Shown: positions 42,733 to 62,275 of the stretch, piece by piece
Position numbering within the stretch: position 1 is the first letter of the stretch
Layout: every line of letters starts with the position of its first letter
Assembly (NCBI RefSeq): GCF_023343835.1
Contig: NC_064443.1
Location: 9,424,001 to 9,488,000 of the forward strand
DNA length: 64,000 nt
Reading direction: 5' to 3'
Source: Lagopus muta
Taxonomy: Eukaryota; Chordata; Aves; Galliformes; Phasianidae
Position numbers and translations under genes: made by a program
The notes under the pieces: generated by a model
What the model saw: the letters and a program-made list of their open reading frames with translations, nothing else
Databases searched by the model: none
What the model was told of the DNA's origin: nothing

Positions 42733-43390
42733 ATAGAATCATTAGTGTTCAGAAGACCAAGAAGATCATCTAGTCCAACCATCAGCCCATGCCTGTGAGC
42801 TCTCTAAACTACGACCTTCAGTGCCATATCTCCACAGTTCTTGAATATCTCCAGGGACAGTGACTGCACCACTCTCCTTGGCAGCCTGTGCCAGTGCCCA
42901 AGCACTCTTTCTGAAAATAATTTTTTCCTAATAACCAACCTGAACCTCCTCTGGCACAACTTAAGGCCATCGCTTCCCACCCTATCACTGTTACCTGGGA
43001 GAAGAGGCCAACCCCCACCTCACCACAACCTCCTTTCAAGCAGTGATAAGATCTCCCCCAAGCATCCTCTTCTCCAGACTGAACCATCCCAGTTCCCTCA
43101 GCCACTCCCCATAAAGACTTGTGCTCTGGACCCTTCACAGCTCTGTTACTCTTCTCTGGACATGCTCCAGGGCCTTGATATCTTTTTAGTAGGGAAGGGC
43201 CCAACGCTGAACACAGCACTTAAAGTGCAGCCTCACTAGAGCTGAGTACAGAGGGACAATCACCTCCTGCTCCTGCACTACTGCCACATCGCCCAGATCA
43301 GAATCTCTGCTGCAGTGAAACTCTTGGGACTCGTAACCTCATTTCTCAGCAAAACAGCCGCCTGCTCCTCTGCACTCAGTGCAAACCCAC
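42733..43390 (-). mobile_element. CR1 LINE 3' fragment, longest in the window (~0.65 kb)
   Basis: Starts with the tail (TCATAGAATCATTAGTGTTC...ATCATCTAGTCCAACCATCA) and runs through TTCTTGAATATCTCCAGGGA, AATTTTTTCCTAATAACCAA, TCTTCTCCAGACTGAACCAT and CTTCACAGCTCTGTTACTC to the segment GAGTACAGAGGGACAATCAC. This is the CR1 3' region extending into the end of its reverse-transcriptase ORF, in reverse orientation. Its internal open frames are element-derived. Confidence 0.95.
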
Positions 43391-43689
43391 TGCACGCATG
43401 AGTTGTGCTGGTTTTACCCAAGGGCTGCAGCACACGGGGCTGTGCAGTAGGGGATGAAGGGACCCCCAGGGCTGCTCCAAGGAGCTGCAAAGGAGCCCGG
43501 GCCCCAAGGAGGAGCACAGCAGAGCCCACGGCTCACAGCACTCCTCTCCCAACATCACCTCCAGCTTCATTTTGTGATTAATGTTCCTCCAAACTTTCCC
43601 CGGCTCCCCACGCTCCCACTTTCCGTCACCCTTCTCATTACCGATGTATCTTTGCATCAGGGGAAAGCGGGAGGAAAAATTGTTCTTCC

Positions 43690-44560
43690 AGCCTGACAGC
43701 TGAGCGAGGGCTATATTATTAAAGGTACCAATCATAGGTGCCGAGCTATCATCGCACGATGAATGCACATGTCAGGAGCCGGGGGGAGCGCGGCGGGACG
43801 GCGGCACTCGCGCTCTCTCCGCTTCCCGCGCGTTGGCCACCTCCGCTGGCTGAACTTGGACCCCGCGCGGCGACAATTTCTCCGGCCTCGACAGCACGAT
43901 TAATTTCTCCTGCCCTCCGCGGGGCCTCCGAGTGCGGTGGAAGTCCAGCTGGCCTGCTGCTGATAAGATGTACCTTTTGATTTGTTTTGTCTTTGATTGC
44001 CTTTTCTGTCACCTACAATGGCTGGCCGCCTGGAGACCTCCGCATCGCCTGACGGACGGATCTATTTATCTATAGGCTGCTCCCGGCTGTTCCTCCCCCT
44101 CGCTCCCCCCAAGCACCACCTTGTACCGCTGAAGTCCCCGTCTAATAGAAGCCGTGAAGGCTCATCCACCATAAAATACATCTGCCATCCTCCTTCTCGC
44201 CAAGATAAAAGCCTGTCAGTGTTACTTTCCAATTCCAGGCAGCTTGATTAATGGTGAAAAGCCACCGCGAGATCGACTTCTGGTTTTTACAAGCGCTGTC
44301 AGCCGGCCCAGGGTTATGCGAAACACACGCTCATAGAAAACAAAACAAAATGAGAAAAGGTTGGGTGGGGAGGGTAACCAAATCATATTAGGCTCAAGAC
44401 TAAATAAAATAGGAACCTGGAGCCATCAAACCCCTGTCAGCCGGGTGCAGAAATATGCTCTGCGCCTCATTGTACCAAGGCAAATTATGGCAATAATAAA
44501 TCATTGTTGAAGGAAGATTGTTGATAATTTTTTTCCTTTTTTTTTTTTTTTTTTTTTGGA
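43690..44560. promoter_or_regulatory. Candidate enhancer / conserved non-coding block
   Basis: A repeat-free stretch between CR1-rich DNA and oligo-T/A tracts. It is dense in developmental factor motifs: TGACAG/TGTCAG (MEIS/TGIF type) at 43,694, 43,770, 44,214, 44,297 and 44,435; E-boxes CAGCTG at 43,697 and 43,946; GATA motifs TGATAA at 43,961 and AGATAA at 44,203; and a homeodomain-like TGATTAAT at 44,245. The 11-mer CTGTCAGCCGG occurs twice (44,296 and 44,434). The E-box at 43,946 and the GATA site at 43,961 are 9 bases apart, a spacing known for SCL/GATA composite sites. Enhancer function is an inference. Confidence 0.4.
44528..44557. repeat. Oligo-T tract
   Basis: Thirty bases that are all T except for one CC. 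Low complexity. Confidence 0.9.
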
Positions 44561-44728
44561 TGGTGGCATTCAATAGGGGTGCTGGGACACCTGCCACCGG
44601 CCTCGGAGCAGGTTATTAGGCTGTCACTCAGCCCACAGCGCCCACAGCAGGGCTGGAACAGAAAGTCTGGAGAGAGAGAGAGATATTAAACAAAATTAAT
44701 TAAACAGTGGATATATTCTCACAAGGGG

Positions 44729-44745
44729 AAAAAAAAAAAAAAAAA
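44729..44745. repeat. Oligo-A tract
   Basis: Seventeen consecutive A. Low complexity. Confidence 0.9.
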
Positions 44746-45144
44746 GGAGAGGGGGTCAAAAGAATTACAGCACTCTTTGCAATGTTTGTTTTTGATAAAG
44801 AGTATTTTACAGTGGCCCAGTCTAGTAGTGCTTCCACTGCTCTGCCCCATCAGTGAGATGCAGCCAGGCTCTGAGGACAGCAACAGCAGCATCCCACAGT
44901 ACAGAAAAGTCTGGAAGAAGTACAGCCCTGAAAAGAAAACAGGTCTTCCTGAACTGCCAGTACTGGGCTTTGAGCAGTCCAGAACAGTGCTCTGCAGGGC
45001 TCACTCCTACAGAAGGATGAGCAGGGCTGTGAGCACCCTCATTTGGGATCCCAGGAGATCCACAACATCTCCTGAAGAACAGGACTCGTCCTGCTGCATG
45101 CGGGCATTTCCCACTTCGACAAGAAGGAGGATTCAGTGAAGTCA

Positions 45145-45420
45145 CAGAACCATGAAGTCATTCAAGTCGGAAGGCCATGAGGTCCAACCCCCCCTGTGAT
45201 GAACAGAAACACCTACAGCTCCATCAGGTGCTCAGAGCCCATCCAGCCTGACTTGGTTGCTTCCAGGCATGGTGCCTCACCACCCTTACTGTAAAAAACC
45301 TTCTTCATAGCCAATCTAAATCTCCCTCCTTTGGTGTGAAACTATTTGCCCTTGGTCACAACAGACCATGCTAAAGAGCCTGTCCCCTTCTTTCTCCTAG
45401 CCTCCCTTCAGATATATCTT
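45145..45420 (-). mobile_element. CR1 LINE 3'-end fragment
   Basis: Contains AGAACCATGAAGTCATTCAA, AAGGCCATGAGGTCCAACC, AACCTTCTTCATAGCCAATC, TAAATCTCCCTCCTTTGGTG and TTGCCCTTGGTCACAACAGA in CR1 order, reverse orientation. Confidence 0.88.
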
Positions 45421-45667
45421 CCCTTTCTCATCTCTGCATCTGCAGAGTGCCCCATCCAGGTGAAGTAGACAGATCCCAGCATCTCTCGGGTAACAAGCTC
45501 AGCCTGGGTCACGGGAGAACATGCAGAGCCCAGAGGCTGTGCAACAAAACACAGCCACATCCTGCTTTCACCACATGAGCAGGGTGCATCACACAGAGCA
45601 TCACTCCTTCTAAACTGCCAGGCCAAAGCTGGTCAGCAGGTGCTGCGTTACTTCTTCCAGCCTTAGA

Positions 45668-45800
45668 GCAGCTCATGTTGGAAGGGACCACAAAGCCCAT
45701 CCAGCTTCAACCTCTGTCATGGGCTGGTTGCCCCACACCAGCTCTGCTTGCCCAGGGCCCCATCCACCCTCGCCTTGAGCACCGTCAGGGATGGAAAGGA
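45668..45800 (-). mobile_element. CR1 LINE 3'-end fragment
   Basis: ATGTTGGAAGGGACCACAAA, CCCATCCAGCTTCAACCTCT, ATGGGCTGGTTGCCCCACAC and CCCAGGGCCCCATCCA, reverse orientation. Confidence 0.88.
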
Positions 45801-46829
45801 AGACGTAATTTCCAGTGACCTCACACAAGTAACTACTTTGTTCATTTGGAAGGGAGATTTGAAAGCCAGTATGCAACATTTGGCTATTGAGGGTGTACGA
45901 AGCTGCCAGTGCAGCTCTGCCCTGTGTGCCCCTCACACTGGGACACGGCTGTGGTACTGCAGCTGCTGTGGATAAACCATCCACATGGAATTGTTTGAGT
46001 ATCACTCAAACCCTTACATTCACACCTGCAGTCCCATCTTCAGCATCTCACAGGGTTCAGCAAACAACTCCTCATCGCTTTACATGCAGTGCAATCCCAT
46101 TATCAGTGTGGTGGGTATATTGAATGGAATATGGTAAAAGAAACATTATTTCATAAATATAATACTCCTTAGGCTGTTTAATCATGCTTAATACAGCTTT
46201 TTTTCCATCACTATAAAAGTGAGCAAGACAAAGTTTAGCTCAAGCAACAGATTCAGGAGCATTTCCCTTCTCCTGCTCTTCCCAGCACCCTGCATGTCCT
46301 GGAGCTGCATTCAGTTTTCCAGACCACTGACCAAAAGCGATGTGCTCCAGCTCAGTATTAATGAGAGGATCTGGAGCAGCAGCGTTATTGAATGGCTGCA
46401 ACCCGCCTGGACATCTGTATTGCACCAACTTGGGTACAGGTGATGGGCACCAAAGATTAGAGAGGCCGATAACTCCATGTTCCTAAAGGGTCCTGTCCAT
46501 GGGAATAGATTTTTCAGAGGGTGAATTCACTCTGTCTAATCCAAGGACCTTCCAGCAGCACTCAGACGTATCACCACCAGTTCAGGGGCACCCACACCTT
46601 TCCTGCCATACTGTTGGAGGGGAACAGCCCTATCCTGCTCCCCACACCCTCAGGTCTTCCTCCACCACCCTCCTGTGGGGGGTCACGAGGGAGAAGCGGA
46701 GCTGCCTGGCACAAGGCACAGGCGCTTTGGGTCTGGTTGGATGTTTGCTATGCATTTGGGAAACAGATTGCACAGGAAACCTGCAGGCCAGCAGAACGCT
46801 ATCCAGCATTTGAGATAGCAGATAGCTCA

Positions 46830-46990
46830 CAGAGCGTTATTAATGACAGAAACGCTTGGTGGAGGGAAGCGCAAAAGCCGTAGCGGTGATTCATTACATA
46901 CTTCGCTGCTCTTTTGTGATTGTTTTTCCCTATGCAAATGTTTCAGAATGTGAACATTAACAAATCCCACTACAAGAAAAAATGAACTCT
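46830..46990. promoter_or_regulatory. Possible regulatory block with SOX/octamer pair
   Basis: Repeat-free DNA with TTAATGACAG near 46,840, ATTGTT (SOX type) at 46,919-46,924 and a perfect octamer ATGCAAAT at 46,932-46,939, 7 bases apart. Motif evidence only. Confidence 0.25.
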
Positions 46991-47185
46991 AATGGGCAGC
47001 CAGAGGGACATTAACCAATAGCCAACTGCTCCGGGCAGGGACAGAGTGCATCCTTGCCCATCTCCCTGTGCCAGTTCTCTGCCAGCAGCACCTTCCTGTT
47101 TCTGTAGGGGCACAAAAACTAACTCCTTGTTGCAGCTCTGCAGGAATGGGATGGACTGAGTATAAAATCAGATATATTTTACAAT

Positions 47186-47285
47186 GAAGGCGGTGAGGCA
47201 CTGGCACAGGCTGTTCAGAGAGTCAGTGGGTGCCCCATCCCTGTAGACAGACAAGGTCAGTCTGGTTGGGCTCTGAGCCCCTCCT
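47186..47285 (+). mobile_element. CR1 LINE fragment
   Basis: GGCGGTGAGGCACTGGCACA, GGCTGTTCAGAGAGTCAGTG and CTGGTTGGGCTCTGAGCCCC match the CR1 3' region in forward orientation; the terminal 8-mer tail is missing. Confidence 0.7.
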
Positions 47286-50200
47286 CTGCAGGAGGGCAGA
47301 GGTGTGCAGCAGTGTTATAGCCGTCAGGCTCATTGGGTCAGCAACAGGCAAAGGCATCATTTCTTCAGCAGCACCTTCTAGAAACCAGCTAGCAGAAATA
47401 TGCCACCTCTAGTTAGGCAGACAACGCAGAGTTAAGTTGATCTTTTAAGAACCAAGAATACAGACAAATACTTTTGCCTCCTCCTACAGTAAAGCATTAG
47501 AGGTGATGAGTTGTGGGCACTCAGAGCTCTGCCCGCTGCTTAACGTGCTCTGCATAGGGAAACGCTCCCTGGAGGAGCACAGATATTCTACAGGGATGAA
47601 ATTACATCAAGGCTGTGATCTCTCAGCACTTCTGGTGGAACAAAGAGCAGCACAACCACACTGGCACATGGACCGCTTGATTCTCTGACCCCTTTTCTTA
47701 CCGCAAGCTGGAGCTTGCTGCTGGCGCACTGATGTTAGGATTAAGGGCACAACAAAGCACACCAGTTATTAATTAGCAGCTCCTAGCTATGCAGTGAGCT
47801 GTGTTAAGCTCATGTGATTGAGCTTCATCACTCAATGAGATGAGCCCTATCCCACACATCTGCTTACTTTCACTTCCACACTACTTCAGAAGTGGGAGGC
47901 ACTGAACAAACTCAAAGCTCAGCACCGAAGACACCCACCTTTAAATGCCTCTTCTGGCTGGGGTTACACAAAGCAAAAGAGGCTGCTCTTGTTCCCAGGC
48001 AAGGTGACTGTAGAAATATTTGTTTTTTAAAAGAAGCACCAGTTCAAATTCCAAGCTCAAGAGCTTGAAGAGAAACCAAGTCCTTCTCAGAGCAGTTCTA
48101 ATGAACGCACAACCCTATCTTACAAGTTCTACAGCCACAGAAACAGAGGAAATCCCATACAGGGGAAAGGCAGCACTAGATCAGTTTCGGATATAGATCA
48201 GAATTCAATTCCTACAGCACACAGGTATGCACAGCTTTCTGCAAATAGCAAAATTCAAGAGCAGATACCTCCACACAACCTTTACCACCACCATCACCGC
48301 AATACACTCACAGTTGGTCGTGGGCAAAACACCAGAGCTCAGGAGCATCCTCATGTACGCCCCTCTGAGTCACACACATCACCCCAACCAGAACAGCCTC
48401 ACAAGGACACATCTGTCCTGGATCACTTCTCCCAGCTGCCCCATCACCACACTCCTACCCTTTACTCTCTGCAGCTGAGCTCTACAACCCCAAATCACCC
48501 AATAAATGACACTTGTGCCCAGAGTGATCCCTTGCTCTAGAGGCATTAGGTGCTGCTCTGCAGCCCTATGGAATCCAACTGCAGCAAAGTTTCCCTGTTC
48601 TTGTAAAAAAATCGAAGCTTTTAAGCAAAAATACAGCTCATGCTTGAGCATTGATGTTAATCGCACAGCATGATCTGCTCACTGACTTTTCTGCTATGAC
48701 TGAAGCAGCCTTTTCCTTTTATAAAGCTTCAAACCACAGATTTACCAAAGCCCTAAGAGCACCACGCAGATAAAGGCTTTTATTTACATCTGTTTCAAGC
48801 TCTCAAGTATTTGTGTTGCTGCAAGGTTGACTGCCAAGCCTCCTGTTTCTCCAACAAGAACTATCTGTGTCGGCATCCCAACTCTGACCTTGACAGCCCG
48901 CTGCATGGTGACAAAGCACACCACCTCTGTGCTCATCCAGACTGCAGCCCCTCTGCCAGTTGTTGGGGTATTTCCTTTCTGCTAGGCGCTGCCAGCTTGG
49001 CCAGCATCACATTAGCGATAGCCAGGGATCGTTAGAACCTGGCCCACAGAAGAGCTTCAATTTTAGCCGATCCGTGCAGTCGTGTGCCATAAAGCAGCAG
49101 CTTACAGTCCCACTGACTAATTAGGTCCCCAGCTTAGAATATTGATTTTGGTTTTAAATGCTACTTTTCTCGCTTTCTTTCCAATCCCATTGACTGTCTT
49201 GGTCTAGGCTAAATTGTAGAGCAATATTCAGCAGGCAATGCGACTGTCTCAGCAGCCCCCTCTGACACTGAGCAGGCTTGAAAAACAATAGACTGTATTC
49301 TAACTATTATAAACACCGTAAGAGGAGAACATTTTTGCATTTCAGCTTTAAGCTCCTTCAATCCTGGCCCTGATTCTAGAACCTAGAAATAATAGCGAAC
49401 TCCATCCCCAACTTTTTACATTGCAGGACACCCATAAGCATAACAGCAAAGAAAAAACGACCCCACACACGTCTAGAACAGATTTAATACACGTTTTGCT
49501 GCTCTCTTCCAAATTGCAAACCTTGACTCGCAGTGTAACATTGCCACCAGGCGGGCAAATTCTCCCCTGTGCCGTGCCAGCACCCGTCCTTCAGCGAGGC
49601 TTGGTGGGGCTGCACAGCCCTGAGCCCCCCTAACAGGCAGGCATTGTTTGAACACCTGCACGTCTCCCACTGCAGCTGGGAAGGTGCCAGCAACGCTGCT
49701 GGCCGCAGTTCAAGCTGTGACCTTTCCAGGCAGGAAGCAGGCGAAGGCTGGGGTTTCATGTCAGAAAGCTGGCAGTGGGAGCAGCCAGAGGAACCGAGAC
49801 AGCAGGCCATCCAAGCACACATCAAACAGGAGTTTCAGAGCTGTCGCTGCTCTCCCTCCCCGCAGATTCTCTCTGAAAGCACTCTTCTTTACTTTACAGG
49901 GTGAAATCGCCCTGCAGCCATCACACCTTGGATTGAGGAACAATGGGAATGCTCTGTGGGCACACAGGGATACCTGAGTTTTGGTATTCCAGGGAGTGAG
50001 GGTTGATAAGGACCTGAGTTTCAGTATTCCAGGCAGCACGGGGCAACTGAGGACCTGTCGCTTGTGTCACGCCATGCCAGTAACAGCCTTACAAAAACCC
50101 GTGTGAAGGTCCCCAAAGCTGGAATAAAACTCAAGGCCACCTAAGACTTAGTGTTCTTTGCTGCAATGGAGAACAATTAGGAAAAGCAGTTACTACCACT

Positions 50201-51484
50201 CTGCTTCCTCCTTTACCAAAAGCCCATTGCTAAATCTATTCCACAAACAACCTTTTGTTTACAGCACAGGGCAGGGTTATCCCAGTGGAAATCAAGGGAG
50301 CGCAGTAATGAAGCACTCCACAAAGAAAGCAACAACCATCATAGCCGTGAAAAAAAATCATTCTGGCTGCAAAACCCCACAACATGGTTTTGAAGTTTGT
50401 TAAACAATGGAATCTTTTTCTGTCTCAAAATGACACGGAGATAAAGCCTTAGGAATACACAAACTGCTATATAAACTGGGGGGCTTCTACAGCTTCCTGA
50501 ATAGCAGTGGGTTATCAAACACTCACTGCTTAAGTGGCAAAAGCTTTGCAAGCTTTCACATGGGTTCTGCAGGTCGAAAGAAGCAGTTGTGCAAGGACTT
50601 CTTCTGGAAATACTACCGTCCCAAAGAGGACCTCAAGCACTGCCTTATGCTGGTACCTCAAGTAGCTGTCCTCTGCACGACTCCTCTCCATGCAACTCCA
50701 ATTACTTGGGATGATGCACATGATTACCTAACACTCCTGCAGCAATGACAGTTATGACTTTATAAACGACCAGAATCTCAGCCAAGGCTCCTGCAAAGGG
50801 TATTTGAATTAAGGAACCTTGGGCAGATTGTTGTCAGTTGGCTAAAAAGCATCGGGATATCACCGACCTTTGACTTTTCCTGCTCCAATTAGCACCCCAT
50901 TATTTTAAGTACCAGTTGTAGCAGAAGACGAGCACTGTTACAAAAACTGTTTTCTCGGAACCCGTGTGTGACTTTCCCACTATTCACTTGCGCAGCACCT
51001 TTTGAAATGCAATACTTGCGGAACAGGAAAGCCCACAGGAACGGCTAAGGCACTGTGATTTGAGCAAGCTTTCTTGAAAGGTCTTGGAGCAAATGCCACT
51101 TTTTTCTTTTACACTCTGAACAGCTGTTCTGAGAGGGATCCTTTTTTCCAGTATTTCGGGCAGGTAACAGTATTCCACGATCGTTAGGATCGCGGTATTG
51201 AAAGCACCGGAACAAGCATTAGCTCCAAAGATGTACTTTATTTCATTATAAAGCAGATTGTTTAGGCATTGTTCTGTGAACACCCACTGTATGAGCAGCA
51301 GGTCCCGCTCCCAGGACACAGCTGCTCAATAACAAAGACTCCAGCACTGGACAACAAAAGTACAGATGCATAGAACGAGTGCTGCTCGGACACTCAGGAG
51401 CTGATGGCCTAAACAGCAACCAGTGAAAACGGATGATATGGTCAAAAATACACGTCCAGCTCCAGCCCAGCCAGAACTGCACAT
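47286..51484. other. Unassigned intergenic DNA downstream of SEC61A1
   Basis: Single-copy-looking sequence with several open frames around 100-113 codons (49,484-50,039), which have biased composition and no domain I recognise. No CR1 tails were found. Part of it may be transcribed as a longer SEC61A1 3' UTR, since another minus-strand poly(A) hexamer lies at 51,237-51,242. Confidence 0.5.
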
Positions 51485-53330
51485 GTAGAAGTTGAGTCCT
51501 TTTTATTACAAATAAAAAAAGGAAAAAAATCACATTGGACTTCTTGGAAAACCAACTAAAAAAATTCCAAAAGAAAAAGAACCACACCATACTCCCTCCC
51601 TTTCCAGTCAGCCACTTTTAACTGTCCCTGATTTCACATCAAAATCACACCACGGCATGCCTGTACTTTATAAAAAAACAGACAGGAAAGTGACAGAAAG
51701 TAGTGTGAGTCAACAGTGAACAGCTGGCAGTGAGCATTTCAGATGCTTTATCCCAATCCTCTCGTTCATTTTCCCCATTGTGATCCTTTCCCCGAGGCCT
51801 TCACTCTTACAGACAGGTGTATTTCATTCTGAGTCTGCAGAATTCTCATGCATTTGGTATTTGAGCTCAATACATTATCAAGGGCTTCTGGACGTCATCT
51901 GTGCTTCTCGGGAATGTAAGAGTCCCACCACTCTGAGCAGCAGCAGTAAAGCACTCACTGCTGGCACAACACGCACAACTGCACACAAATCCCAACATCA
52001 CGACTTCTAAGTCTGGCTCCCATGTTGTCCAACACTGGCAAGATTTACAAGACCCGTACACAGAGATTGGCATTTGGTCCTAGGCACCTAATTAGTGCTG
52101 ACAATTTAAATGGAAAATTAAGTCTTTTACTGTCAACTTCTCCATTTTGGAGATATGATGGTAGCAAAAAAGGGGTCCCAATACCTTCTGTAGAAGTACT
52201 TTTCAGTGCACCATTCAGGTCAACACAGTTGTATGATGGAAAAGCCTCCTCTGCGTGACTCTAAGAGTTACTTGACAAGGGTCTCATATCTACAACTAAA
52301 TACAAGAATTCTAGGCAAAAAAGACGTTCTCTTCACACTCCTTTGCATGAGCATGACTCAAAATTCACCAGATATGTAGATATAATCAGGTAACATCCTG
52401 ACAACTGTACAACCAGAATTTTTAAAATTGATGAAACCTACCTTCAGAAAAGGATGCAAGCAGATTTGCATCTGAGTTTCCATAACACGTATTTCTTTCA
52501 GTTAGCATCAGAACTAGAAGTGCTAGAGCTAATGGCAAGGAGCCCTAACTACAAGGTTTTTACAAATCTGCCATACTACCAAGTTTCAAAAGGTGCCATT
52601 CCTGAGGCACAGATGCTGGCACAGTCTCAACTGACCTGAGTTTTCTGCTTACAGACAAGAGTGATGGGAAAGAACACATTCTCTTACCAAAGCTTGACAA
52701 GCCTCAAGACAATATTTGAGATCTGTCAAGGTCCAGCTCAGTAATTGCAAGACTTCTGGAATTAGAGTTGCTATTTAGAGTGAAAAGAAGCAACTGCCTC
52801 CCAAATCTGCCATATTTGAACAAAAATACATCACAAAACTGAACATATTAAACGCTGTTTGTGCTTACAATTGTAGTTACGGAACTCAAGCATTAGGGGG
52901 AGAGGTTTTTCCTCACTACTGCTGCAATGGAGCTGCAAAAAAAAAAATAAAATGGGAAAAAAAACCCTTCCAAACATTCAACCCTACCCACAGTTATTAA
53001 AACCTGTAAAGGTTTCAGGTTTACTAATTTTTAGAGGGGATAAAAAAAATCCAGGAGTTGTTGAACTAAATCCAATTCAGAAAGCTGATTTTCCTAACAC
53101 ATAATTAAGAAACAATTTTCATTAAAAAAATTGTGCACATTTTTCCTCAGTAATTTATAAAATGCAAACAGTATGCTAGAAAAGTTTGAACATAAGGAAA
53201 TGCGCTTCGGAAACATTATTAAAAGATGTGTTCCTATGGAATGACATTCTCAAGTTTACGTTACTTCTTTGCATCTGGATACTTTAGAGAGTGCTGTTCC
53301 CTTCTCTCCTGGGTCCATGAGAAGCTAGGT
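51485..53330 (-). other. SEC61A1: SEC61A1 3' UTR (inferred)
   Basis: AT-rich, repeat-free sequence from the stop codon to the likely poly(A) signal. Open frames in it are short and without family signature. The boundary is inferred from the hexamer. Confidence 0.5.
51502..51507 (-). terminator. SEC61A1: Poly(A) signal AATAAA of SEC61A1 (likely)
   Basis: TTTATT on the plus strand reads AATAAA on the gene strand, about 1.8 kb after the stop codon, in line with the long 3' UTR typical of SEC61A1. A second hexamer at 51,237-51,242 is an alternative. Neither is proven without transcript data. Confidence 0.5.
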
Positions 53331-61698
<8,368 letters not shown>

Positions 61699-62011
61699 GG
61701 CGGCCGGGGACAGGAGCGCGGAGCGCTGCGGCGGCTGCCCGGGATGGACACGTCAGGACTGAGCCGGGCCGCCCCCTGCCCTTCCGCTTCCGCTTCCTGC
61801 CACGCGCCGCAGCCCGCACTGCGCAGGCGCTGTTCTCTTCCCCCGCGCCGGCCAATCGCCTACAACTCCCAGCATGCACCGCTCACAAAGCCTGAGGCGC
61901 CCGCCGGGAAATACTGATGTTTATTGGCTCCGTGTGGGCGAAGGCAACCAGTCGTGTGGCAGTCTGGGAGTTGTAGTCAGTTCCCCTGGCCGCCATCTTA
62001 TCGTGTCGTCT

Positions 62012-62085
62012 TAAAGTCACCGAGTCCAAGCATCAGCACCGCGCCCTCTAACCACGTCCCTCAGTGCCACGTCTATCCTTTTCGT
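62012..62085 (-). mobile_element. Probable CR1 fragment next to the SEC61A1 promoter
   Basis: AAAGTCACCGAGTCCAAGCA and CCTCAGTGCCACGTCTAT fit CR1 3' sequence in reverse orientation, without the tail. Confidence 0.65.
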
Positions 62086-62207
62086 GAGCCTCAGGCTGGG
62101 TTTAACGCAGCTGGAGAAAGCTGAGCCTCTTGTGAAATACAAAACACTGGTAAAAAGGTGCAGCGCTGTGCTTTGTGCCAAGAAGTGCTGACGTGTAGCA
62201 TGTGTTT

Positions 62208-62275
62208 GTATCACAGAATGGCCAGGGTTGGAAGGGACCTCAAGGATCGTGAATCTCCAACCCCCGAACAACCCC
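62208..62275 (-). mobile_element. CR1 LINE 3'-end fragment
   Basis: ATCACAGAATGGCCAGGGTT, GGAAGGGACCTCAAGGATC and ATCTCCAACCCCC are the diagnostic CR1 end in reverse orientation, truncated to about 70 bp. Confidence 0.85.

Larger units (their letters stand above)
39292..51484. other. RUVBL1-SEC61A1 intergenic interval (tail-to-tail), no gene recognised
   Basis: About 12 kb between the two 3' ends. It contains many reverse-orientation CR1 fragments at 39.9-45.8 kb, a non-repetitive motif-rich block at 43.69-44.56 kb, oligo-T/A tracts, and further unassigned single-copy DNA to 51.4 kb. Open frames of up to about 134 codons occur, but they overlap CR1 or GC-rich sequence and show no protein family signature or splice-site structure. 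Confidence 0.65.

Noticed and set aside
42346-42782. Overlapping open frames of 112 and 134 codons on opposite strands
   Set aside because: GC-rich sequence beside and partly inside a CR1 tail; no domain or codon signature on either strand.
42818-43219. 133-codon minus-strand open frame
   Set aside because: It lies wholly inside the CR1 fragment at 42,733-43,390, so it is element-derived and not a host gene.
49484-50039. Several ~110-codon open frames on both strands downstream of SEC61A1
   Set aside because: Mutually overlapping on opposite strands and without recognisable domains.
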